Origin: JAZNQL01 sp045531205
Lineage (GTDB): Bacteria > Bacillota > Clostridia > UMGS1883 > UMGS1540
DNA: 64,000 nucleotides
Assembly: GCA_045531205.1 (NCBI GenBank)
Contig: JAZSDN010000089.1
Location: forward strand, 1 to 64,000
Direction of reading: 5' to 3'
In this document: positions 44,066 to 51,356 of the stretch, in pieces
Layout of the letters: the number at the start of each line of letters is the position of its first letter
How positions within the stretch are numbered: position 1 is the first letter of the stretch
Position numbers and translations under genes: made by a program
The notes under the pieces: model-generated
Told to the model about the DNA's origin: nothing
Databases searched by the model: none
What the model saw: the letters and a program-made list of their open reading frames with translations, nothing else

Positions 44066-44101
44066 AAAAGCGTGATGATTTTACTGTCATCACGCTTTTT
44101 C
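44065..44101 (+). terminator. Terminator after tRNA-Ser
   Basis: A 14-bp perfect stem AAAAAGCGTGATGA/TCATCACGCTTTTT (44065-44078 with 44087-44100). It closely resembles the terminator at 45481-45516. Confidence 0.87.
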
Positions 44102-44111
44102 TGTTATTCTG

Positions 44112-44140
44112 TTGAGTTATGGGAAATATTGTGGTATAAT
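44112..44140 (+). promoter_or_regulatory. Promoter of the DUF4236 gene
   Basis: TTGAGT (44112-44117), 17-bp spacer, TATAAT (44135-44140). Confidence 0.75.
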
Positions 44141-44172
44141 ACTTTTAATATAATTATTTAGGAAGTGATAAT

Positions 44173-45468
44173 ATGAGATTTAGAAAAAGTGTGAAGATAT
44201 GTAAAGGTGTGCGTGTTAATTTTTCAAAATCAGGCATTAGTACAACAGTAGGTATGCGTGGTTTATCGGTAAACGTAGGCAAAAAAGGTACATATTTAAA
44301 TACTGGTATCCCTGGAACAGGTTTGTATGATAGACATAAAATTAGTGGTGGAAGTTCAAGTAATTCTAATTTATCAAGAACAACATCTAATAGCTCTACA
44401 CAAACAATCTCGACAAGAATAGATTTGAAATTAGATGACAACGGAGTAATAACATTTTATCGTGATGGAAATATAATTGAGGATCAATCTCTAATAAGGA
44501 AAATTAAAAGCACTCCCGAATTCAAAGCCGAACGCGAAAGAATGATGAAAGTTAGATTTGATGAGATAAATGAGTCTAACAATAAATTTATCGAAATTTA
44601 CAAATTAACTCCCGAAGTTTTGACCGAACATCAATACACACTTTCGTATGATAGAATAAAACTAGAACAATATGAGCCCAAAACTTACACCGTTCCTGCC
44701 CCAACAGAATCTCAAATAAAAGAAAAACTTATGCTAGAGGCTATAGGGAAAATAAAAACATGGAAATTCTGGACTTTATCTAATCTTAGAAAAAAATATG
44801 TAGATGATAATTTCAGCAGCAAATATTCTGCTGCTATGAATGATTGGAATTCTAATAAAGAAAAATACGAAAGTGCAGAAAAGACATTAGCCGAAAAGAA
44901 AAATGCGGAATATCTTTTAAAATATAATACTGAAAAAGAAAACACTTTAAAAGCAATTAACGGAGAACCCGACTACATTGAATTCGCTATCGAAGATTGG
45001 TTGGCAACAGTAACATTGCCAGTGGATTTTGATCTTCAATACGAATACAACGAAGAGAATTTGTATATCGATTTGGATTTGCCTGAAATAGAAGGGTTGC
45101 CACAAGAAAAGGCAGTTTCTTTAGCAAATGGTACAACAAAGAAAAAAGCAAAAACTCAAAAAGAATTAAAGGAGGACTATGTGAATTGCGTATTTGGATT
45201 AGCAATGTTTTTTGCAGGTCATTTATTCAATGTTAGTCCTAAAATCAAAAATATGATCATTTCTGGCTACACACAACGAAGCAATACAACTATTTCGGAA
45301 CCAACTGATGAATATGTATATTCTATAAAATTTACAAGAGATATCTTTGAAAATCAAAAAATAAAGGCAATAAATAAACCTTATGATTTTTGTATGACAT
45401 TTGAAAATAGATGCAATCTTACATCTACCTTGTTGTTAAAGAAAATAGAACCATTTGAAACAAAATAA
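44173..45468 (+). CDS. DUF4236-domain protein
   Basis: A 431-residue protein. The first 55 residues are the DUF4236 signature: RFRKSVKICKGVRVNFSKSG, then GKKGTYLNTGIPGTGLY. The rest is charged and largely helical (about 95-330), with no motif I recognise. DUF4236 proteins are widespread and uncharacterised. It is the only plus-strand gene of the right-hand block and is framed by two very similar terminators. A GGAAGTG sequence precedes the ATG. Confidence 0.75.
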   Translation: MRFRKSVKICKGVRVNFSKSGISTTVGMRGLSVNVGKKGTYLNTGIPGTGLYDRHKISGGSSSNSNLSRTTSNSSTQTISTRIDLKLDDNGVITFYRDGNIIEDQSLIRKIKSTPEFKAERERMMKVRFDEINESNNKFIEIYKLTPEVLTEHQYTLSYDRIKLEQYEPKTYTVPAPTESQIKEKLMLEAIGKIKTWKFWTLSNLRKKYVDDNFSSKYSAAMNDWNSNKEKYESAEKTLAEKKNAEYLLKYNTEKENTLKAINGEPDYIEFAIEDWLATVTLPVDFDLQYEYNEENLYIDLDLPEIEGLPQEKAVSLANGTTKKKAKTQKELKEDYVNCVFGLAMFFAGHLFNVSPKIKNMIISGYTQRSNTTISEPTDEYVYSIKFTRDIFENQKIKAINKPYDFCMTFENRCNLTSTLLLKKIEPFETK

Positions 45469-45480
45469 TTAATTTTTTTC

Positions 45481-45516
45481 AAAAAGCATGGTGATTTTAA
45501 TGTCATCATGCTTTTT
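45481..45516 (+). terminator. Terminator after the DUF4236 gene
   Basis: A 14-bp stem AAAAAGCATGGTGA/TCATCATGCTTTTT (45481-45494 with 45503-45516, one G-T pair). It is a near-copy of the tRNA-Ser terminator. Confidence 0.87.
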
Positions 45517-45558
45517 GTATTGGAAGTTTCTATTCACGTAATTTTATTTGTTCACACG

Positions 45559-45651
45559 CCCTTTAACAGCCGTCTTATTTGCGATTTAAGGTCTTGGGTG
45601 GTGTAACTACCCTACCCGAGAGAGTTTTGTCTTACAACCCCTTTAACAGCC
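45559..45651. repeat. Direct repeat CCCTTTAACAGCC, two copies
   Basis: The 13-mer occurs at 45559-45571 and 45639-45651 in the non-coding gap 45517-45733. The DNA between contains complementary GGGT/ACCC segments. No gene was found in this gap. Confidence 0.6.
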
Positions 45652-45687
45652 TTGGACATCGGCCCTCAAAATCGATTTTAAAGAGTG

Positions 45688-45713
45688 AGAGCGTACTCGT
45701 GCGAGTACGCTCT
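45688..45713 (-). terminator. Strong hairpin ending the 18-kb minus-strand run
   Basis: A 12-bp perfect stem AGAGCGTACTCG/CGAGTACGCTCT (45688-45699 with 45702-45713), 20 bp after the last stop codon of the run. The minus-strand T tract is weak (CTCTTTAAAA), so efficiency is uncertain. Confidence 0.65.
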
Positions 45714-45733
45714 AGTTTTTAGAGATTTTAAGT

Positions 45734-46141
45734 TTAAAATTCTTTTTTTAATTCAACGCCGTTAGCGTCAGTGTTTAAAGAACCTGTTAACAGTCTGATA
45801 AAATCAACCAATGCCCAGATTCCGCCGCCGACACCTGTGCAGAATGTTAAAACAATTTTTATAACACCATATTTATTGTATCCAAGATAGAAATCGTGAA
45901 TGCCAATTCCACCTAAGAAGAATGCTAGAAGAACAGCTACAAGTTTGGATTTCTGTTCACCATATGTATTAACTGTAGTAGACTTTACACTAGCTCCACA
46001 GTTTGTACATATAACTGCTCCCGGATTAATTTCTTTACCGCAGTTAGAACAGAATTTTTCTCCTGTACCTTTTCCAAATCCGCAACTCATGCAAGCTACC
46101 GCATTCTCGTTAATTTCAGCTCCACAATTTTTGCAATACAT
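45734..46141 (-). CDS. Double zinc-ribbon TM2-domain membrane protein
   Basis: A 135-residue protein. Two zinc ribbons occupy residues 1-50 (YCKNCGAEINENAVACMSCG, then FCSNCGKEINPGAVICTNCG). A TM2 domain follows near 65-130: VAVLLAFFLGGIGIHDFYLG, then GIWALVDFIRLLTG. TM2 proteins have two membrane helices and unknown roles. The ATG at 46141 has GGAGG upstream. It is the last gene of the minus-strand run, and its ribbons nearly duplicate those of the gene just upstream. Confidence 0.85.
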   Translation of the reverse strand: MYCKNCGAEINENAVACMSCGFGKGTGEKFCSNCGKEINPGAVICTNCGASVKSTTVNTYGEQKSKLVAVLLAFFLGGIGIHDFYLGYNKYGVIKIVLTFCTGVGGGIWALVDFIRLLTGSLNTDANGVELKKEF

Positions 46142-46172
46142 AATATTTTCCTCCATATTCAATTAAATTTTA

Positions 46173-46580
46173 TTAATACAAGCCCGAAAAAGCAATAATT
46201 CCAATGAGTGAAGAAATAATTGAACAAACTTCACCGACGATGCTTAATATCAAGCCTGCTGATTTATTTGTTTCCTTGTATTCTTTAGCTCCCAATACAA
46301 TACCTATAATAGATGTAATGTGACCCACAAGAGCAAATATCCAAGCAAATACAATACCTATTATGCCAAGAATTATTGATGCTTGCGTTTTCTTTTCTGC
46401 TCCACTAACAGCTGTTGTACTATTTACGTTGGCGCCGCACTTTGTGCAAATAATTGCTCCTGGATTTATTTCACTACCGCAATTAGCGCAAAATTTTTCG
46501 CCACTGTTTTTAGCGAATCCACAACTCATGCAAGCTACTGCATTTTCGTTAATCTCTGCTCCGCAATTTTTACAATACAT
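46173..46580 (-). CDS. Double zinc-ribbon membrane protein (DUF4190-like)
   Basis: A 135-residue protein whose first 50 residues (YCKNCGAEINENAVACMSCG, then CANCGSEINPGAIICTKCG) almost match the 45734-46141 product. A two-helix membrane module follows, near 68-130 (IILGIIGIVFAWIFALVGHI, then IIGIVLGAKEYKE). The layout resembles DUF4190-type proteins. The start at 46580 has AGGAGG upstream. The function is unknown. Confidence 0.78.
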   Translation of the reverse strand: MYCKNCGAEINENAVACMSCGFAKNSGEKFCANCGSEINPGAIICTKCGANVNSTTAVSGAEKKTQASIILGIIGIVFAWIFALVGHITSIIGIVLGAKEYKETNKSAGLILSIVGEVCSIISSLIGIIAFSGLY

Positions 46581-46591
46581 GTTTTTCCTCC

Positions 46592-46927
46592 TCAAAAATA
46601 CATTGTCAACTTTAATACCCAATTTATAATTGCAAATAAGGCTATTCCAATCATAATTTTATTGTGTATCTTATGTTTGAAATCAAAAAACACATACATA
46701 AACACATACGGCATAAAAAAGATTAGAATATTGTACTTTGCTGCACTATAAAAATCCAGTTTCAGCAATGATAAAAATGCACGTGTCATTCCACATCCTG
46801 GACATGGTATTCCGAAGATTTTAAAAAACACGCATGTTATATTAAGATAATGCATTGCAGTGTATGCAATAGCAAAATATCCAATTAACAACAAAACCAG
46901 GTATAATCTTTTACATTTGCTACGCAT
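46592..46927 (-). CDS. DUF2752-family membrane protein
   Basis: A 111-residue protein with about three membrane helices and the DUF2752 signature FGIPCPGCGMTRAFLSLL near 38-55 (PCPGCGMTRA). The role is unknown. Its ATG overlaps the upstream stop (TAATG), so it is coupled to the DUF4234 gene. Confidence 0.85.
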   Translation of the reverse strand: MRSKCKRLYLVLLLIGYFAIAYTAMHYLNITCVFFKIFGIPCPGCGMTRAFLSLLKLDFYSAAKYNILIFFMPYVFMYVFFDFKHKIHNKIMIGIALFAIINWVLKLTMYF

Positions 46928-47418
46928 TAACCCTTTGCATTATAATCTGCACACATAAGGTTTGTTGCTTTAAATAACTTATGGTAATAGATAAATGGCC
47001 CAACAATGATAAAGCTACCAAGTACATTCCAAAGCCAGTAATCGGCACAAGAAAAGCTGTAAGCAATGTTTCTTCTCTTAAGTTCGTTGCCGATTCGGTT
47101 TGAAATCTTATGGAACCAAACAATATAAGCTATTCCTAATGTTATAGGTCCAACCAAGAACGCCAATAAACAATAGTGCATTGTCTTTTTGCCATCATAT
47201 CTACTTGCAGCAATATTAATATCATTGCTTACAGAGGACATGACAACAAGACCGTAAATACCAAGAGTTATGATTGATAAAAATATGTATTTTGCTAAAC
47301 CCTTGTTTGTTTTAAGCTGACCAATCGGTGCAGCTGAACCTTGAACTGCGCATCCACACTTCGTGCATACTGCAGCCCCTTCATTAATTTCTGCGCCACA
47401 TGTACTACAGAATTTCAT
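46927..47418 (-). CDS. Zinc-ribbon DUF4234-like membrane protein
   Basis: A 163-residue protein. Residues 1-25 are one zinc ribbon (FCSTCGAEINEGAAVCTKCG). The membrane part fits DUF4234: YIFLSIITLGIYGLVVMSSV near 44, GITLGIAY-type helices, and FHKISNRIGNELKRRNI near 108. The role is unknown. AGGAG precedes the start. A 74-bp gap with a weak hairpin separates it from the stalk-domain gene. Confidence 0.8.
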   Translation of the reverse strand: MKFCSTCGAEINEGAAVCTKCGCAVQGSAAPIGQLKTNKGLAKYIFLSIITLGIYGLVVMSSVSNDINIAASRYDGKKTMHYCLLAFLVGPITLGIAYIVWFHKISNRIGNELKRRNIAYSFSCADYWLWNVLGSFIIVGPFIYYHKLFKATNLMCADYNAKG

Positions 47419-47492
47419 AAAAAAACACTCCTTTGAAAATTATATTTAATTTAATCAACCTATCAGTTGATTTAAATTCAAGTTAATTAGTG

Positions 47493-48338
47493 CTACCAAG
47501 CACATTTACTACAAGGACTTAGATGTGATACCGCCCCCATTGTTGTCCTATAACTATTCTTTCCACCACAGTCAGGATCAAAGTGATATTTTTTTCCTGA
47601 TGGGGTTCTATATACGGCTCTTCCACCGGAATTATTATTAGACGAACTTGATTGGTAGCTGTTTGCCGGCTTATTGGCCGCCTGTGCTTCAGAGCTTGTC
47701 TGATACCAACCAACATTTTCATAAGCAGTTATCTCATCTTGCGAAATAACGATAGTTCTTCCATCAGGAGCATACATCTGTGTAACCGGTTCTATGTACC
47801 ATCCCACATTTTTATAAGCTTCTATTTCTGATTCTAAAACATCAATCGTTCTTCCATCAGCGGCATACATCGTAACGGTTTTAGTAATACTCTCACTTGC
47901 TTGCTTAAATAATTCTGGAGAATTGATATAAACACTTTGATTATGTCCAAGCCACTCAACATTTGCTTTTAAACTTTGTGAAACCGCTCTGATCGGTACA
48001 AATGTAGAACTTCCTACAATAACAGGTGCTACATCCAAAGCCTCGTCAACGCCATTATTTTTCATTATAGCATTGTTAATTTGAAGTATGATTTCAATAT
48101 CACCTTTTGTTGCTGTGATTGTTTGCGTTGTTCCTTCCCAATCCACCTTAGCATCTAAGGCTTCAAATATTTTTCTCATAGGAACCATTGTTCTTCCATT
48201 TTCAATATAAGGAGCAACATCGCATTGCAATACCTCTTCGTTTACATAAATAGTGATGTTACTTTCAGCTGATACCGGCATAGATACCATCGCTAAAATC
48301 AAAGTAATTGCTAAAAATAAATTGACAATCTTTTTCAT
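47493..48338 (-). CDS. Secreted copper-amine-oxidase stalk-domain protein with C-terminal His/Cys cluster
   Basis: A 281-residue exported protein. Signal peptide 1-25 (IVNLFLAITLILAMVSMPVSA). Two stalk-like repeats span about 26-145 (ENGRTMVPMRKIFEALDAKV, then GSSTFVPIRAVSQSLKANV). These repeats are surface-adhesion modules and imply no amine oxidase activity. Two 30-residue repeats (MYAADGRTIDVLE..., MYAPDGRTIVISQ..., both ending in NVGWY) follow near 155-215. The end carries KYHFDPDCG...SPCSKCAW. The ATG at 48338 is preferred because the RBS GAGGTG overlaps the upstream GTG. Confidence 0.82.
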   Translation of the reverse strand: MKKIVNLFLAITLILAMVSMPVSAESNITIYVNEEVLQCDVAPYIENGRTMVPMRKIFEALDAKVDWEGTTQTITATKGDIEIILQINNAIMKNNGVDEALDVAPVIVGSSTFVPIRAVSQSLKANVEWLGHNQSVYINSPELFKQASESITKTVTMYAADGRTIDVLESEIEAYKNVGWYIEPVTQMYAPDGRTIVISQDEITAYENVGWYQTSSEAQAANKPANSYQSSSSNNNSGGRAVYRTPSGKKYHFDPDCGGKNSYRTTMGAVSHLSPCSKCAW

Positions 48339-48382
48339 CGTTAGCACCTCTATATAATAAATTTTATGGTAAATAATTACTA

Positions 48383-50224
48383 CTAATTTTCTGCTATAAC
48401 AACAATCTGATCACGTTCGCCAAAGACAACAGTTTCATCCTTTTGTGGATTCACAATCACATCTGATTTCGCACTGTGATTTTGTCTATAGCCAAGGTAT
48501 ATTTCACCCTTACGAGCAGCACTTTCAGTAAGTATGTAAGAATCCACCGGAACACCAAGCGGCACATAATTTGAGACAGGCTTCATGTACATCTCGGAGC
48601 CGCTCTCATCTAGCAAATCATCAATTAACGGCATCATATTCGGGTTTTCAGAAATTTGAGCCATTATTAAGCTTGCAAAATTAGAACCAATAACAAAGTC
48701 ATCTACTCTTGCTTGTGACGCCAATCTTTGATTGTCCACGCTTCTCATTTCTGTTGTTATAGAGAAATCTAAACCTGCATGGTCTGCAATATCACGTAAA
48801 AGAATTAGTCGTAGCAGAGTTTGCGAATCTGAGGTTTCGGGATCCTGGCTATCATCATTTAAAAGCAAGATGTTGTTATCGTCCTTATTTATGAATTCAC
48901 AAAGAAGTTCACGTGTAATCGGCTTTTTGCATATGGTGATATCCAAATTATCATAAGTACCTAATTTTTCTTTATCCAAATCATCATCAACTATAACCAC
49001 ACGTGTGTCAGGCTCGACATATTTAGCGTATTCAGAGAGAATAGTTGATAATTTTTTATTGCTACCTAAAACAATCAAATGGTTATTTGCTGTTGCAGAA
49101 ATGCTTGCATTATTGCAGATTTTTGACTCATCTACGGTTTTTGCAGAATGATACATATATGCACCGTCGTCTAATTCCAGAAGAACAACTTCATCATCTT
49201 TTCCAATTACAGTATCCATAGAAGGATTAAGCTTAACCTGCCCCGCTGTTTGCAGACCAACAACTACAGCATTTGCAAAGCTCATTGTTGCTTCTTTAAA
49301 ACTTTTTCCCACTAATTCAGGAACTTTTTCAAAATACAGCTCATTACCTGTAAAGTTAAACAACTCAGTTAAAACTTGCGACAAACCATGCTGACGACAA
49401 GTGTTGGGAATAATTCGAGCAATAGCATCTTTCGCATAAATGATCGCAGCACGACCCTCTCCAGCAATATTTGCTGCTTCAACATACTGATTATCCTGCA
49501 AAGAGGCAATGAATCTCAGTTCTGGATTAAGTAATTCTTTATTTTTGATATATGTTGCAAGTGCCAACAAGATCTTGACCACTTCTGCATCATCATGAAC
49601 ATTGATAATTACAGATTTACAGGTTTCTACAGAGCAACGTTCCAATGCATATGCCTCATGCAAATTACCACTACGGCAAATAATTCGTGTAGTTACAGCA
49701 TCTGGGATATGTGAAGAAATTGCATCTTCCATCTCTTCCTTTGGTTGCTCACCTAATACTACGATGCATGCATTTTTCTTATTAGAATTAGCTTCAATAA
49801 GTTCTTGAAGAATTGCATACACATTATTATCAAAACCGATGACAATGGTATGATTATCCTCCTGAACAACAGATGTTCCTTTACGAAGATCACTAAGCTT
49901 GTCCTCAACTCCTGTTGCAATAACACCAATTAATACACTCGTAAGGAATAAACCGCAAAGTGTGGCAAGAAACATCAACATTAAATATACAATATTATCT
50001 GTAGGCACTCCAGCAAGATTACCGGGATCTAATGTATACATCAAACTAAACCAAAGTTGATATAAAATTCCTCCCTCATCAGACGCAAATGTTGCTATAA
50101 CGCCAATCACTATAACTATTGCTGCCGTGATTGCAAATAACAAGATAGACATAGCGATTGGTCCTTTGGACATCATACAGTCTATCCAATAGCTAATACG
50201 CTCACGTAAAGTTCTCTTCTTCAT
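48383..50224 (-). CDS. CASTOR/POLLUX-like ion channel with RCK-type NAD-binding domains
   Basis: A 613-residue membrane channel. Two helices (about 22-45 and 80-105) flank a pore-like segment QLWFSLMYTLDPGNLAG near 55-71. The cytoplasmic part from about 125 holds two RCK-like Rossmann units (HTIVIGFDNNVYAILQEL and HLIVLGSNKKLSTILSEY). This is the plan of CASTOR/POLLUX/SYM8-type channels, which conduct cations in plants. Bacterial relatives are uncharacterised. It sits 58 bp after the nuclease gene in the minus-strand run. AAAGGAG precedes the start. Confidence 0.8.
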   Translation of the reverse strand: MKKRTLRERISYWIDCMMSKGPIAMSILLFAITAAIVIVIGVIATFASDEGGILYQLWFSLMYTLDPGNLAGVPTDNIVYLMLMFLATLCGLFLTSVLIGVIATGVEDKLSDLRKGTSVVQEDNHTIVIGFDNNVYAILQELIEANSNKKNACIVVLGEQPKEEMEDAISSHIPDAVTTRIICRSGNLHEAYALERCSVETCKSVIINVHDDAEVVKILLALATYIKNKELLNPELRFIASLQDNQYVEAANIAGEGRAAIIYAKDAIARIIPNTCRQHGLSQVLTELFNFTGNELYFEKVPELVGKSFKEATMSFANAVVVGLQTAGQVKLNPSMDTVIGKDDEVVLLELDDGAYMYHSAKTVDESKICNNASISATANNHLIVLGSNKKLSTILSEYAKYVEPDTRVVIVDDDLDKEKLGTYDNLDITICKKPITRELLCEFINKDDNNILLLNDDSQDPETSDSQTLLRLILLRDIADHAGLDFSITTEMRSVDNQRLASQARVDDFVIGSNFASLIMAQISENPNMMPLIDDLLDESGSEMYMKPVSNYVPLGVPVDSYILTESAARKGEIYLGYRQNHSAKSDVIVNPQKDETVVFGERDQIVVIAEN

Positions 50225-50282
50225 TATCTTTCTCCTTTGCAGTTATATATGTCACATACAACGAGTTTCCAAGAGCAGTTTC

Positions 50283-51140
50283 CTATGGATTGCATATTCC
50301 ACAAGAGGAATAACCATTGTCTAATAACCACGCCTTTGTACCATTATAAGTCTCTTTGTTTTTAGGTTTAATATCTTTAATAGATGAACAATCTTTACTA
50401 TGAAATTTCATGGTATTTGTATTTAAAATATATATTGTATCGTTCTTTTCATTTTGAATGTTTTGTTTTTCAACTGTTTCTTCAAAATCACTGTCAGATT
50501 CCAATTTACTTGTTCCATCTAAATAATTAATTTCAATCCCGGGCTGCATATTATAAACAAACACATTAAACGATATGCCCTTGCCATTATCTTCAACAGA
50601 AAAGGCTTCCATTTGAACACCATCTGCCAGCAGATTATTCTCTGTAAAAATAGGCGTTACACGATACATTACATGATTATCTGTCTCTTCTATATAGGCC
50701 GCCACCATATTTTCAAACGGAAGCATACCCTCCATGTTCATATATCGAGTTCCTGTAATTAGATTCTTTTCATTGGCATTTTCGCCCGAAAGCTGATAGC
50801 CAATAAGATGACATCTGTTATAAAGGTATTTTCCATCTACAATATCATATTTTGCCATTTGCCATCCTGATGGTTTGACTTGACCAATGGCACCACGTTC
50901 CTCAGTTGGCATTATATCTTTTCCAATGCACGCAATAGCAGGACCACATCTACCAAGATCATCCAAATCACTATATGACTCAAATGATTCAGTTGTTATT
51001 TGTTCTTCGGTGAATTGAGGAACATTGTCATTAACCTCAGCATAGGGTTTGTTTTCATCCAGCAAAGCGCAGGATGAAAACAAAAGAACTATACATATTA
51101 ACAGGAAAATAGCAGAAAATAATTTGTTTTTAATATTCAT
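50283..51140 (-). CDS. DNA/RNA non-specific endonuclease lipoprotein with His/Cys tail
   Basis: A 285-residue predicted lipoprotein. The signal with lipobox SSCALLD places Cys near 23. The nuclease core matches the DNA-entry nuclease (EndA) group: LYNRCHLIGYQLSG near 106-119 with the catalytic His, NLITGTRYMNMEGMLPFE near 125-142 with the metal-binding Asn, and YRVTPIF. The usual D/N-R-G-H is changed to NRCH. The C-terminal 40 residues (KFHSKDC...SSCGICNP) form the His/Cys cluster shared with two other proteins of the block. The ATG overlaps the upstream stop by 11 bp. Confidence 0.85.
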   Translation of the reverse strand: MNIKNKLFSAIFLLICIVLLFSSCALLDENKPYAEVNDNVPQFTEEQITTESFESYSDLDDLGRCGPAIACIGKDIMPTEERGAIGQVKPSGWQMAKYDIVDGKYLYNRCHLIGYQLSGENANEKNLITGTRYMNMEGMLPFENMVAAYIEETDNHVMYRVTPIFTENNLLADGVQMEAFSVEDNGKGISFNVFVYNMQPGIEINYLDGTSKLESDSDFEETVEKQNIQNEKNDTIYILNTNTMKFHSKDCSSIKDIKPKNKETYNGTKAWLLDNGYSSCGICNP

Positions 51141-51333
51141 GATTAAATCCACATTTTCCGCAATAATAACACTGTTTTTTCTTTCCCAACGCTCCTCCCA
51201 CTAAACCTATAGGGCCAAGAAGCACTGCTCCCGCAGCAGCTTTTCCCACACTGAACCCTTTTTTAGTTGTATCAACCAATTTCCAATTGGTTACTTCTCC
51301 GCACATGGGACATTTATTTGGTGCTTTACCCAT
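51130..51333 (-). CDS. Small zinc-ribbon protein with glycine-rich hydrophobic hairpin
   Basis: 67 residues. A split zinc ribbon (CPMCGEVTNWK near 8 and CYYCGKCGFNHEY at the end) flanks a Gly/Ala-rich hydrophobic loop (GKAAAGAVLLGPIGLVGGALG). This arrangement suggests a membrane-inserting hairpin between two metal knuckles. The function is unknown. It follows the helicase-like gene by 23 bp and overlaps the nuclease gene. Confidence 0.75.
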   Translation of the reverse strand: MGKAPNKCPMCGEVTNWKLVDTTKKGFSVGKAAAGAVLLGPIGLVGGALGKKKQCYYCGKCGFNHEY

Positions 51334-51356
51334 AACAACATTACCTCTTTCGTGTT

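Noticed and set aside
47493..48338. Copper amine oxidase enzyme
   Set aside because: Only the small N-terminal stalk-type repeats are present. There is no catalytic domain, so it is a surface protein and not an oxidase.
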